From JAGLTN01 sp035403325 (GTDB lineage: Bacteria > Planctomycetota > Phycisphaerae > Sedimentisphaerales > Anaerobacaceae), in contig CAZBKA010000026.1 of assembly GCA_964492365.1 (NCBI GenBank), forward strand, positions 1-27,431: 27,431 nt of DNA. Reading direction: 5' to 3'. The stretch's first letter is position 1; each line of letters starts with the position of its first letter. Positions 6,843-15,088 of this stretch are shown piece after piece. The translations under genes were made by a program, and so were the position numbers. A model generated the notes under the pieces. The model saw only the letters and a list, made by a program, of their open reading frames with translations, was not told the DNA's origin and ran no database searches.

Positions 6843-8612
6843 ATGGCAAAAAACAAAAGAGACATTTCTAAAATTCCGCCTATACAAATTGACATTACAG
6901 AAAAAACAGAGCTCGAATTAAATTCTGCAATCACAAACCTTAAGCGTTTTGATTACATAATAATGCCTGCTGTTACTTTGATTGCAGCGGTATGGACTTT
7001 CTTTTATGTTGGTATCTCTATAGAGTGGGACGATTTATTTTACATGAATCTTTCTCAGTATACAACAAAACAAGGTTGGGTTCTCAATCGTTATGGTCAT
7101 GTTTATCTGCAGAAAATATTCATGTTCCTGCTTAATGATGCTATCGCCGGTGCAAAAGCATATTGGTGCTTCCTGTTTTTTTCAACTTCGCTGTTAGTGT
7201 ACTATTGTGCCAAACTTATCTCAGACAAAAAAAGTTATCTCGTCGCAGTAATCTCAATGTTATTTTTTATTTCCCAGCCTCTTTTTGCACACTATGCCGG
7301 CTGTACATTCGCAGATATAACAATAATGTTTCTCTCAATGCTCGGCATGTTCATATATCTCGGAGTCCTTTGCGACGATTCAAAACATCGCAACTGGTTC
7401 ATTTTTCTTCTTGGTATGATTTTTCTCTGGGCAGTAAAATCAAAAGAAACCGGAATTTGTCTGGCTCCTCTTTTCCTGTCACTTGGTCAGGACAGTTCCG
7501 GCTCCAGAAGCTTTAAAAGATTTATTACTGAAACAAAATTCGCAATCACAGGTATCCTCTCAGCTTACTTGATTCTAATGTTGTGTGATCTTGTATTCAT
7601 GGGAGATTTTTTCTTTTCGTTGAGACCATCAAGCTGGAACGATGTATTGGGATTTAATTTTCGCGTACATCCTAAAGATAAACCAATGACCTCATGGTAC
7701 AGTTACATTTCTTCTTTGGCATTATTCGGCCCATTTTTGCTGTATATAATAGCAGGCTGTAAACTTCCGGAAAAAGACCCGACAGGTAAAAAAGCTTTTG
7801 CATGGCTTGTGCCTTTGGTTGTATTATTTTTCCTAGGCTTCATAAGGGGCAGATGGCATATCGTTCCAAGATATATCGCACCGATCATTGCTGGTGTCTG
7901 CGTATGGGCCGGTCAGTTTTTTGAGTTCGACTTTAAAGACAAAAAGTTCTTTGAAAAATTAAACATATCAATCTCTAAAAAACTTATTGCAGTTGTCTTT
8001 GCGATCCTTGCTTTCATTGTATTATTAATAATTATGAGCAAAGTCCCACATTGCGTAAAAACTTTCCGTGTTAAAGATGAAGCAACATTTTATTCTGTTG
8101 CAATAATGCCTTTTGCCGTGACGTTATTATTAGCAGTATCGGCACTTTCTAAAAAAAGAGGCTTTACGGCCTGGTTCTTTACAATACTGGCATTTTTTAT
8201 GTTAATTTATTTTCCACTAACCCAAGGCCTTAAATCACTAAAAAATGAAGATGTAAAAAACTCAAGTGAGTGGCGATATCAGCCTTATAAAAGCTTCGGT
8301 GATCAGTTGAGATTTGATAAAGATGTGAAAATACTCATCTCCAAAGATATATACAGTAAATCGTGGATGCTCGGCAGAGACGATAGATCGCACTGCTGGA
8401 TGTTTAATATTTTCTTTAACAAGAAATTTGAATATGAACAGTTTATCGATGCTGAATTTAATGACATTACCGCTTTAGACTATACATTTGCGTTTTTAAC
8501 CTTCGACGATTGGAATAAACTTAGCGAAAATAAACTTACTGCCCAATTGCAGCAAAAATACGAAATAAAAACTGATAAAAACATTGGTATTGTCTTTTTG
8601 AAAAAACGTTGA
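6843..8612 (+). CDS. Polytopic membrane glycosyltransferase, GT-C/PMT/ArnT-like
   Basis: A 589-residue protein with about ten to twelve predicted membrane helices and a soluble C-terminal tail. The first external loop after helix 1 carries EWDDLFYMN (about 61-69); an acidic pair at this place is the catalytic hallmark of GT-C enzymes that use polyprenyl-phosphate sugars. A later loop has AVKSKETG, resembling the lysine/glutamate region seen in PMT-like proteins. The likely role is transfer of the sugar made by the upstream GT2 enzyme onto a glycan, lipid or protein on the outer face of the membrane. AGG lies 5 nt before ATG 6843. Fold assignment is fairly firm; acceptor and sugar are unknown. 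Confidence 0.75.
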   Translation: MAKNKRDISKIPPIQIDITEKTELELNSAITNLKRFDYIIMPAVTLIAAVWTFFYVGISIEWDDLFYMNLSQYTTKQGWVLNRYGHVYLQKIFMFLLNDAIAGAKAYWCFLFFSTSLLVYYCAKLISDKKSYLVAVISMLFFISQPLFAHYAGCTFADITIMFLSMLGMFIYLGVLCDDSKHRNWFIFLLGMIFLWAVKSKETGICLAPLFLSLGQDSSGSRSFKRFITETKFAITGILSAYLILMLCDLVFMGDFFFSLRPSSWNDVLGFNFRVHPKDKPMTSWYSYISSLALFGPFLLYIIAGCKLPEKDPTGKKAFAWLVPLVVLFFLGFIRGRWHIVPRYIAPIIAGVCVWAGQFFEFDFKDKKFFEKLNISISKKLIAVVFAILAFIVLLIIMSKVPHCVKTFRVKDEATFYSVAIMPFAVTLLLAVSALSKKRGFTAWFFTILAFFMLIYFPLTQGLKSLKNEDVKNSSEWRYQPYKSFGDQLRFDKDVKILISKDIYSKSWMLGRDDRSHCWMFNIFFNKKFEYEQFIDAEFNDITALDYTFAFLTFDDWNKLSENKLTAQLQQKYEIKTDKNIGIVFLKKR

Positions 8613-8626
8613 ATCTTTAATTTTCC

Positions 8627-9694
8627 ATGAAATACACGAAAGAATTATCCACAAAATACATAGGGCAAGTTGAACATGCTGCAATGGCCTATTCCACCAA
8701 CGCGCAGATAAGAGCCGGCGCGGCTTCAGGTGGCGTTGTTACTGCGATTCTGATACATCTGCTCGAAACATCTCAGATAGATGCTGCTGTAGTTACCAGG
8801 ATTAAATATGGTAAAAATATCGACTGCGAGGTCATCCTTGCAAAAACAAAAGAAGAAATTTTATCAGCCAGGACAAGTAAGTATATTGACGTCCCCGTAG
8901 CAAAAGAAGCGGCCAGACTAATCAAAGAATTTCCGGGGAAAGTAGCCGTTGTAACCCTGCCTTGCCATGCAACTGTACTGAAAAAATTAGCCCAAAGGGA
9001 TCCTCAGTTAGCTGAAAAAATAAAATTTATAATTGCTTTGTTCTGCGGGCATAGCTCCCAAAGATACCTACTTGATGCTGTTCTCGAAAAAAAGGGAATC
9101 AACCAGGAGAAAATAGTGGATTTTGCCTTTAGACGGGGACACTGGAGAGGGCAAATGCAAGGCCAACTAAATGACGGAAGTGAATTCGCATTTCCGTTTA
9201 CAGATTTTAGTGTTTATCATAACCTGAATTTCTTCTGCCTGGGAAGATGTCTGCGTTGCCATGACCATACCGGTTATGATGCAGATTTTTGCGCAGGTGA
9301 TGTTTGGCTCAAAGAAATGAAAGATGATCCAATAAAAAACACGGCGATATTCGTCCGGAATCCAGAGGCATCTAAAGTTCTTGAGGAAATGGTTCAGCAG
9401 GAAAAACTCATATCGCGAGACATTGAAACTAAAACTATTTTCCGGGCACAGAAAAGATCTTTCATTTATCACTACAATGTCACAGCACGCTCCAGGGTTG
9501 GTAAATTATATGGCGTCAAAATTAAAGACACTGTTAAGACTAAAGTTCGCTGGAATGATTGGCTCGCTGCAAATATTATAATGATTAATTATAAACTATC
9601 ACAAGGAGAAAAAACTCGTCGATGGATCATGAAAATTCCCAGATCTATCATTCAGATTTATTTCCTTTTTTTAAAGTTTCTTCAGAATTTCTGA
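8627..9694 (+). CDS. FrhB/FdhB-family iron-sulfur flavoprotein (coenzyme F420 hydrogenase beta-subunit-like)
   Basis: Contains both domains of the FrhB_FdhB family: N-terminal AGAASGGVVTA (30-40) and VVTLPCHATVLKKL (108-121), then a C-terminal part with GRCLRCHDHTG (206-216) and CAGDVW (222-227). Cysteines at about 113, 140, 204, 208, 211 and 222 can supply an Fe-S cluster; flavin binding is expected from the family. True F420-reducing hydrogenase partners are absent. Family members next to polysaccharide pyruvyl transferases are common in exopolysaccharide clusters, where their redox role is not well defined. The following gene is exactly such a pyruvyl transferase, 19 nt downstream. The ribosome site before ATG 8627 is poor. 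A later ATG at 8684 would remove 19 residues but also lacks a site. Confidence 0.88.
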   Translation: MKYTKELSTKYIGQVEHAAMAYSTNAQIRAGAASGGVVTAILIHLLETSQIDAAVVTRIKYGKNIDCEVILAKTKEEILSARTSKYIDVPVAKEAARLIKEFPGKVAVVTLPCHATVLKKLAQRDPQLAEKIKFIIALFCGHSSQRYLLDAVLEKKGINQEKIVDFAFRRGHWRGQMQGQLNDGSEFAFPFTDFSVYHNLNFFCLGRCLRCHDHTGYDADFCAGDVWLKEMKDDPIKNTAIFVRNPEASKVLEEMVQQEKLISRDIETKTIFRAQKRSFIYHYNVTARSRVGKLYGVKIKDTVKTKVRWNDWLAANIIMINYKLSQGEKTRRWIMKIPRSIIQIYFLFLKFLQNF

Positions 9695-9713
9695 TAAGCC
9701 CTGAATAATTACT

Positions 9714-10970
9714 ATGAAAAAAATAATTGCTATAACAGGTGGTTCAATATCTGGCAACAAAGGTGCAGAGGCTATGACAACTACGGTTATTCGTTCTCTG
9801 CGAAAAGAATTTCCCGATGCGGAATTTATCTTATTCACCCCATATAAAAAGGCTGATATTGCTTTATTAGATAAATACGAGGCTGTCACCCTGGCTGACA
9901 GCAGTCCTGTGGCATTGGTAATTAAGCACTTGCCCTTAACGCTGCTTGAAAGGCTTTTTAACCTGCCTTTCAGCTCGCTGTCCTCTGATACAAAGCTCCT
10001 TAAAAAGGCTGATATTCTGATTGATGTGGCTGGTATCAGTTTTTCCGATGGCAGAGAGATATACCTGCCATTTAATGTCCTGACAATCTGGCCTAAGCTG
10101 CTACTTCGAGGGAAAGTTGCAAAAGTCTCGCAGGCTTTAGGGCCTTTTAAAAATAGAATAAATAGAACACTCGCAAAATGGCTCATTCCAAGGTGTTGTT
10201 ACCTCGCGGCAAGAGGTTCAGGCACAGTTGAAAATTTAAAATCTATAGGCCTGTCTGGTTTCGATTATTGCCCGGATATAACTTTCGCCATGAATAACAC
10301 CGCTGAGATGAATGTTCTCAATGAAAAATTGGTGGCATATTTAAACTTTGGCGATACCAGCAAAAAAATAGTCGGCTTGTGTCCCAGTTCCGTTGTATAC
10401 AAAGCATGTCAAAAACGGAATATTGATTATGTAAAAATAAACGCTGAATTTACAAACTATCTTATACAAAAAAACTATCGTGTACTATTTATTCCTCACA
10501 GCATAAGACCTGCAACAACGAAACTAAAAAACAATGATCTGCCAGTCATAAATAAAATCATTGCACTCACCGGCAGTAATAAGAATATAAGCGTTGTTAA
10601 AGACGAGCTAAATTCTATCCAACTAAGAAAATTAATAGGCCAATGTAACCTGTTCATAGGTTCGCGTTTCCATAGCATGATATCCTCCCTTTCAATGGCA
10701 GTACCGACCGCGGTTTGCGGCTGGGGACATAAATATTTTGAAATACTCGACCTGTTCGGTCTAAGGGATTATGCAATTGATTATCACCAGCTATCACTGG
10801 ATGGTATGACAAAAATCTTTGAAAACCTCCAGGCAAACTCCAATAATATACACGAGAAAATAAACCTGGCTTTACCAAATGTTAATGCGGATGCAAATAT
10901 TCAGATAGATGCCCTCATAAAACTGTTGAAGAACAATTCAACAATCAACGGAGCTGATCGAAAATGGTAA
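9714..10970 (+). CDS. Polysaccharide pyruvyl transferase family protein (WcaK/CsaB-like)
   Basis: Characterised members transfer a pyruvyl ketal from phosphoenolpyruvate to a sugar of an exopolysaccharide or cell-wall glycan. The N-terminus TGGSISGNKGAEAM (8-21) is the family's GxxNxGDE/A-type motif. The C-terminal half has GSRFHSMISSLSMAVPTAV (about 318-336) with the conserved Arg-His pair near the donor site, then GHKYFEI. The 418-residue length fits. Its pairing with the upstream FrhB-like gene recurs in glycan loci and argues for a joint role in modifying a surface polymer. The last 7 nt overlap the next gene. Not every family member has been shown to transfer pyruvate, so the donor is inferred. 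Confidence 0.85.
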   Translation: MKKIIAITGGSISGNKGAEAMTTTVIRSLRKEFPDAEFILFTPYKKADIALLDKYEAVTLADSSPVALVIKHLPLTLLERLFNLPFSSLSSDTKLLKKADILIDVAGISFSDGREIYLPFNVLTIWPKLLLRGKVAKVSQALGPFKNRINRTLAKWLIPRCCYLAARGSGTVENLKSIGLSGFDYCPDITFAMNNTAEMNVLNEKLVAYLNFGDTSKKIVGLCPSSVVYKACQKRNIDYVKINAEFTNYLIQKNYRVLFIPHSIRPATTKLKNNDLPVINKIIALTGSNKNISVVKDELNSIQLRKLIGQCNLFIGSRFHSMISSLSMAVPTAVCGWGHKYFEILDLFGLRDYAIDYHQLSLDGMTKIFENLQANSNNIHEKINLALPNVNADANIQIDALIKLLKNNSTINGADRKW

Positions 10971-11902
10971 AATGGATTAAGAATATTCTGCTTTTGGTGA
11001 TAGTCTTTTTCCTATTTTACTATTTAGCAAAGCATCGGGAACAATTAAAAGAATTACTGAGACTCAGACCAGCGGAATTGGCAATAATGTATACCATTAC
11101 AGCTTTGATTGCTTTTGTAAGCGGTAAAGTTGTTCAACTTCTTGCAATACCGCTTAACATAACTACCCCCTTGTGGGAAATGTTTGATCTCGAAAATGCA
11201 GCAAGGCTTTTAAATTATGCGCCGATGAAATTTGGAACAATATTCCGCGCCAATTACCTGAAGCGGCATTTTGGCATGTCTTATGCTCATTTTGCAACAT
11301 TCTTTCTTTATATGACAGTCTTAATGACATTTTCTGCGTCAATGATAGGTATTATTGCAATTCTGGCAGTTTATGGGATAGCATCTTATGAAAACAAAAT
11401 TCTTTTTCTGATCTTCTTAGTTCTAACAATTGGCTCCTTTGCATTTCTCGTTTTTCCGCTGCCTGTTCCAAAATGGAAAGGCAGGTTTTTTGATTTACTC
11501 AGGAATTTTCTTGCCAGCAGATATCAGATTGCTTCTAATAAAAAAATAATAACAATTTCCGGATTACTGTTAACTTTCAATTTTATTCTCACCGCGGTTA
11601 GACTTGGAATAATATATAATAGCTTGGGACACCCATGTCATCCCGCAGGTTTTCTTGTATTAGGCGCAGTGGGGTACTCAATCCTTTTCGTAGGACTAAC
11701 TCCAGGCGGACTTGGAATCAGAGAATTGGTTTTAGGAGCTGGTGCTGTCGTAATAGGATTACCACTGGAAGTAGGACTGCTCGCTGCAGTTATTGATCGT
11801 ATGATCATTTTCAGCTATGCTTTTATTATTGGCGGAATATGCACAATTAAACTCTGGCGAAAATCTCCAAAAGACTTTACCAGAGAACAACAAGGGCTAT
11901 AA
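10964..11902 (+). CDS. Lysylphosphatidylglycerol synthase TM-domain (UPF0104/AglD-like) membrane protein
   Basis: Integral membrane protein with about seven to eight helices. Near the C-terminus it has the family signature GLTPGGLGIRELVLG (about 243-257), then a helix with IDRMIIFSYAF. The family includes the membrane half of MprF and AglD-like proteins; it is thought to move or bind lipid-linked substrates, but stand-alone members are mostly uncharacterised. There is no soluble aminoacyl-transferase domain, so it is not a complete MprF. GGAG at 10950-10953 is 10 nt before ATG 10964, and the 7-nt overlap with the pyruvyl transferase-like gene implies coupling. As the last gene of the glycan block, a flippase or lipid-transport role is plausible but unproven. 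Confidence 0.85.
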   Translation: MVKWIKNILLLVIVFFLFYYLAKHREQLKELLRLRPAELAIMYTITALIAFVSGKVVQLLAIPLNITTPLWEMFDLENAARLLNYAPMKFGTIFRANYLKRHFGMSYAHFATFFLYMTVLMTFSASMIGIIAILAVYGIASYENKILFLIFLVLTIGSFAFLVFPLPVPKWKGRFFDLLRNFLASRYQIASNKKIITISGLLLTFNFILTAVRLGIIYNSLGHPCHPAGFLVLGAVGYSILFVGLTPGGLGIRELVLGAGAVVIGLPLEVGLLAAVIDRMIIFSYAFIIGGICTIKLWRKSPKDFTREQQGL

Positions 11903-11961
11903 TTTTTCTTCCAATTTTAAATTATAAGCAACCTTGACCTAATGCTGTTTTATAGCACTAA

Positions 11962-11990
11962 GCTTTTTAATGTCTAAATTCATAAAAAGC
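11962..11990. terminator. AT-rich inverted repeat between convergent genes (weak bidirectional terminator)
   Basis: GCTTTTTA (11962-11969) pairs with TAAAAAGC (11983-11990) around a 13-nt loop, between the end of the plus-strand glycan block and the minus-strand slipin gene. The stem is AT-rich and therefore weak. It is the only symmetric structure I found where both transcription units need to stop. Confidence 0.3.
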
Positions 11991-11998
11991 AAATAATT

Positions 11999-12964
11999 TT
12001 ACGCTACTGGTTCTTCTTTGGTTTTAATAACAGAAGAAGCAGCTTTGATCATTCCTGCGATATCCGAAAGGTCTGATGGAATAATCATCGAGTTATTCGT
12101 CTTGGCAAGTTTGCCGAATTCATTCAAATACTGCTCAGCTATCCGCAGGTTAACAGCATTAATGCCGCCTTTTTCATTGATAGCTGTTGCGATTTCTCTG
12201 ATACCCTTAGCTGTTGCATTGGCAACCTTTTCAATTTCAACAGATCGCCCCTCAGCTTCGTTAATACGTTTTTGCTTTTCACCTTCGCTTCTGGCGATCA
12301 TCTCCTGGCGGTCACCTTCAGCTCGGTTGATCTTTGCTTGCCTGTCGCCTTCAGATTCGGCAATAGTTGCTCTTTTTTCACGTTCAGCTCTCATCTGTTT
12401 TTCCATAGCGTCTTTAATGCTCTGAGGCGGCAGAATATTTTTTACCTCGTAACGCGTAACTTTAACACCCCACGGTTCAGATGCCTTATCAACTGCTGCA
12501 ACAATAACACTATTAATGGTCTCACGTTCCTCAAACGTCTTATCAAGATCAAGCTTGCCCATCACACTTCTCATCGTCGTCTGGGCCAACTGAGTCGCGG
12601 CAAAGTGGTAACGATCGATTCCATATGATGCCCTTTTCGCATCAACAACCTGCATATACAATATCCCATCAACCTCAACAGCAATATTATCTCTGGTAAT
12701 ACAAGACTGAGACGGGACATCAATTGCCTGCTCTTTCAAAGTGTGTGTATATCGAACCTTATCAATAAACGGCAACAGAATATGAAAACCGGCTTCAAGC
12801 GTATCGGAATACTTACCAAGCCTTTCAACAATAATCGCGGTCTTCTGAGGCACGATCCGTATCGTCTTAAAAAACAGTATCAAAGCAAAAACTAATACTG
12901 CAATAAGTATAATTGTTAATGGGTTAACTTGCAGAGGAGTAGCAGTAAGTAAAATTGATTCCAT
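11999..12964 (-). CDS. SPFH/Band 7 slipin (stomatin/QmcA-like) membrane protein
   Basis: Membrane scaffold of the stomatin/prohibitin type. Residues about 14-34 form one N-terminal membrane helix. The Band 7 domain follows, with IVPQKTAIIVERLGKY, DVPSQSCITRDN and VDGILYMQVVDAKRASYG. The region about 203-250 is a charged heptad-like stalk with four 11-residue repeats built on (A/S)EGxxQ: ESEGDRQAKIN, RAEGDRQEMIA, RSEGEKQKRIN, EAEGRSVEIEK. These are typical of QmcA/slipin coiled coils that build ring-like cages. It is second in a two-gene unit after NfeD (15-nt gap), the classic bacterial slipin-NfeD pair. AGGA lies just before ATG 12964. Known members oligomerise at the membrane; the specific task here is unknown. 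Confidence 0.93.
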   Translation of the reverse strand: MESILLTATPLQVNPLTIILIAVLVFALILFFKTIRIVPQKTAIIVERLGKYSDTLEAGFHILLPFIDKVRYTHTLKEQAIDVPSQSCITRDNIAVEVDGILYMQVVDAKRASYGIDRYHFAATQLAQTTMRSVMGKLDLDKTFEERETINSVIVAAVDKASEPWGVKVTRYEVKNILPPQSIKDAMEKQMRAEREKRATIAESEGDRQAKINRAEGDRQEMIARSEGEKQKRINEAEGRSVEIEKVANATAKGIREIATAINEKGGINAVNLRIAEQYLNEFGKLAKTNNSMIIPSDLSDIAGMIKAASSVIKTKEEPVA

Positions 12965-12979
12965 TATGATTTCCTTTCC

Positions 12980-13438
12980 CTATAAAGATTTAACTTTTAA
13001 TGTAATATTATCTTTTGCAATTATCTCAACAACATCCCCCTCAACTAAGTCTTCATCGGACTGTGCTTGCCAATCGGTTCCATGAAACTCAACCTTACCC
13101 ACAACTGTCTTTGAAATTTTCTCTTTAACAATCGCCCTTTGTCCCAGGTATTCGTCGAGGTTCTCACTTCCGTTTTGTCTGTCAACCACATAACCAATAA
13201 ACGTAGATTTAAGCCAATTTCGTAATACCAACAGCGACCCAACCGATACCACAATAAACATAAGCAGTTGTATATTAATACTTATTTCGGCAAAAAAGCA
13301 GACAATTCCTACAACACAGGCCCCGAACCCGAAGAAAAACACTATCAACCCCGGAAGAGCAAATTCCAGAACAAACAGTATTATCCCTACAAGGATCCAC
13401 ATTATTTCAGGTTTCAAAAAATCTTTAAGTATTTCCAT
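12980..13438 (-). CDS. NfeD-family membrane protein (short form)
   Basis: A 152-residue protein with three to four N-terminal membrane helices (about residues 12-72), including the PGLIVFFFGFGACVVG stretch. A soluble C-terminal OB-fold domain follows (LGQRAIVKEKIS to GDVVEIIAKDNITLKV), the standard NfeD layout. The serine-protease domain of long NfeD proteins is absent. NfeD OB domains are considered partners of SPFH/slipin proteins, and the slipin gene follows at once. AGGGAG lies 6 nt before ATG 13438. A promoter candidate (TTGCAG, 18 nt, TATACG) sits at 13459-13488 on this strand. Confidence 0.92.
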   Translation of the reverse strand: MEILKDFLKPEIMWILVGIILFVLEFALPGLIVFFFGFGACVVGIVCFFAEISINIQLLMFIVVSVGSLLVLRNWLKSTFIGYVVDRQNGSENLDEYLGQRAIVKEKISKTVVGKVEFHGTDWQAQSDEDLVEGDVVEIIAKDNITLKVKSL

Positions 13439-13458
13439 ATTATTCTCCCTGACTAAAT

Positions 13459-13488
13459 CGTATAATTCAGTTAAATATTACACTGCAA
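13459..13488 (-). promoter_or_regulatory. Predicted promoter of the nfeD-slipin operon
   Basis: On the minus strand TTGCAG (13488-13483) is followed after 18 nt by TATACG (13464-13459), about 20 nt upstream of the NfeD start codon. Both boxes match the sigma70 consensus at four of six positions. The position in the only gap before this two-gene unit supports the call. Confidence 0.4.
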
Positions 13489-13507
13489 TTAAAATTTTTA
13501 AACCTTC

Positions 13508-13867
13508 TCATTTCATAAAGATCATTTTAAGTGATATCATGAGCAGTAAAATGCCAAAAGCTTTTTTTAACATAGCTGCATCAGTATGGACCGCAAACCT
13601 TGCTCCCAATAAGCCACCAATAAAAAATCCTAAAGCCACGAAAGCTGCAACCTTAAAATCGACATAGCCATTTTTAAAATAAGTCAAGGCCGCCAAAAAA
13701 CCGATTGGAAGCACCATTAAAGCCAAGGCTGTCCCTTGCGCCAGATGCTGACTCATACCAAACATAAAAATTAAAGCAGGTATTATTATCACAGCTCCGC
13801 CGATTCCTAAAAACCCACTAAATATCCCTGCAACTAACCCCAATATGACACAAAGCACAATATCCAT
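13508..13867 (-). CDS. Half-length TauE/SafE-family membrane permease
   Basis: Four predicted membrane helices cover nearly all of its 119 residues. The first is followed by GIFSGFLGIGGAVIIIPAL, the family's glycine-rich signature, then QHLAQGTALALM. TauE/SafE proteins are usually about 250 residues with seven to eight helices, made of two such halves and moving sulfite or other small anions. This is a single half, so it would have to dimerise to form a transporter. ATG 13867 (GAAAGAG upstream) is my start. An in-frame TTG at 13897 would overlap the trpC stop and add ten residues. It lies immediately downstream of trpC, with no obvious functional link to tryptophan synthesis. Confidence 0.82.
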   Translation of the reverse strand: MDIVLCVILGLVAGIFSGFLGIGGAVIIIPALIFMFGMSQHLAQGTALALMVLPIGFLAALTYFKNGYVDFKVAAFVALGFFIGGLLGARFAVHTDAAMLKKAFGILLLMISLKMIFMK

Positions 13868-13893
13868 AGCTCCGCTCTTTCTTCTAAAAGAAA

Positions 13894-14697
13894 TCAACCA
13901 AAAAGCTCTTTAAAATTGTCTTCTATCGATTCCTGTCTGCACAAAGTTTCGCCTATCAGCACAGCACAGGCACCAGCTTTCTTCACCCGCTCAACATCTT
14001 GACGAGTCTTGATCCCACTTTCTGCAATAAAGCTCTGCTCCTCATCGAGAAATCCGCTAAGCCTGCAGCAATGTCCCAAGTCAACTTCCATCGTTGTAAG
14101 GTTCCTGTTATTTATCCCGATGACGCTATAACCTGCCATCGGAAATCCCTCCATGCTGCGAATATCAATAAGCGACTCAACATCATGCACCTCAAGCAAC
14201 ACCGTTAGCGTAAGCTGCGAAGCAAGTATCATCATATCCATCAAATCAGCACTCTTCAATGCCTCAGCAATTAATAATACAGCATCGGCTCCTGCTGCTC
14301 TGGCTTCATATAACTGCCAGGTATCTATGATAAAATCTTTCCTCAATACCGGCACAGCAACAGCCTGCTTAACCGCGGTCAGATATTCCAGTTTACCCTG
14401 AAAATATTTTTCATCCGTCAAAACGCTTATGGCATCAGCTCCGCAATTTTCATAAATAGAAGCTATCTCGACCGCATTAAAGTTCGGACGTATAAGCCCA
14501 GCAGAAGGAGATGCTTTTTTCACCTCAGCAATAACATTTATGCCTCGAGAATTTCTTTTGGTCACCGCTTTATAAAAATTACGGCACTTACCCAAGGAAG
14601 CAACTTTTTCCTTAAGTTCCTCAATTGAGGTCTGTTTCTTTCTCGCCTGAACCTCAAGCCTCTTATCTTTTATAATATTATCTAAGATATTCGCCAC
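13894..14697 (-). CDS. trpC: Indole-3-glycerol-phosphate synthase
   Basis: Cytosolic (beta/alpha)8 enzyme of tryptophan synthesis that cyclises and decarboxylates CdRP to indole-3-glycerol phosphate. The catalytic set is present: IAEVKKASPS (Glu58, Lys60), VLRKDF (Lys120), LLEVHD (Glu), NNRNL (Asn) and AESG (Glu-Ser). The phosphate-binding end AVLIGETL also fits. Length (267) is normal for a monofunctional TrpC; no TrpF domain is fused. It starts with GTG at 14697, six nt after the DUF1844 stop, with GGGA about 9 nt upstream. No other trp gene is visible, so trpC is detached from a trp operon and sits in a housekeeping unit behind smpB. Confidence 0.96.
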   Translation of the reverse strand: MANILDNIIKDKRLEVQARKKQTSIEELKEKVASLGKCRNFYKAVTKRNSRGINVIAEVKKASPSAGLIRPNFNAVEIASIYENCGADAISVLTDEKYFQGKLEYLTAVKQAVAVPVLRKDFIIDTWQLYEARAAGADAVLLIAEALKSADLMDMMILASQLTLTVLLEVHDVESLIDIRSMEGFPMAGYSVIGINNRNLTTMEVDLGHCCRLSGFLDEEQSFIAESGIKTRQDVERVKKAGACAVLIGETLCRQESIEDNFKELFG

Positions 14698-14703
14698 GTT
14701 ATA

Positions 14704-15075
14704 TTATCCCGCAACCTGAACATAAACCATACGAAGCTGGCTCAATGCCTCCAACAATATTTTGCTCTCCTGCTCCACAAGATTGCCTTTAGTCTTCTCC
14801 TCAAGCACCTCCAGCATATCAATATTATATTTAGCAAGCCCAAGATCAGGCTCCATGCCTTCATGTCCTTCAACATTTAAAACACCCATAGCATAAAACG
14901 CCTGTGTCGTAAGCATACTCACCAAAGCAGCAAAATCACCTTTTGGAAAATTACCATGGTCATTCTCATGTGTTGTTTTTTCCACTTTTTCTTCTTTAAC
15001 TAATTTTTCTTTCTCTTTCTTAGCTTCCTGTTTCCAGTCATCATCAATGATAATTTTTTTCTCATTATCTGCCAT
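14704..15075 (-). CDS. DUF1844 family protein
   Basis: A 123-residue soluble protein. The first 45 residues or so are highly charged (Lys/Glu-rich, low complexity). The C-terminal part matches DUF1844: DFAALVSMLTTQAFYAMG, DLGLAKYNIDMLEVLEEKTKGNL and a final LRMVYVQV helix. Function is unknown; the family is widespread in Planctomycetota and other lineages and often sits among housekeeping genes. AGGAG lies 6 nt before ATG 15075. It is 13 nt after smpB and 6 nt before trpC, so all three should be co-transcribed. Confidence 0.88.
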   Translation of the reverse strand: MADNEKKIIIDDDWKQEAKKEKEKLVKEEKVEKTTHENDHGNFPKGDFAALVSMLTTQAFYAMGVLNVEGHEGMEPDLGLAKYNIDMLEVLEEKTKGNLVEQESKILLEALSQLRMVYVQVAG

Positions 15076-15088
15076 TTTGAACTCCTGT

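Noticed and set aside
8645..8653. Perfect DnaA box TTATCCACA as an origin signal
   Set aside because: It is a single copy inside the FrhB-like coding sequence, with no cluster, no AT-rich unwinding element and no dnaA/dnaN genes.
8627..9694. Evidence for F420-dependent hydrogenase or methanogen-type metabolism
   Set aside because: Only the FrhB-family fold is present; no FrhA/G, Fdh catalytic subunit or F420 synthesis genes are nearby, and the glycan context explains the gene better.
10964..11902. MprF lysyl-phosphatidylglycerol synthase
   Set aside because: Only the membrane domain family is present; the cytoplasmic aminoacyl-transferase domain is absent.
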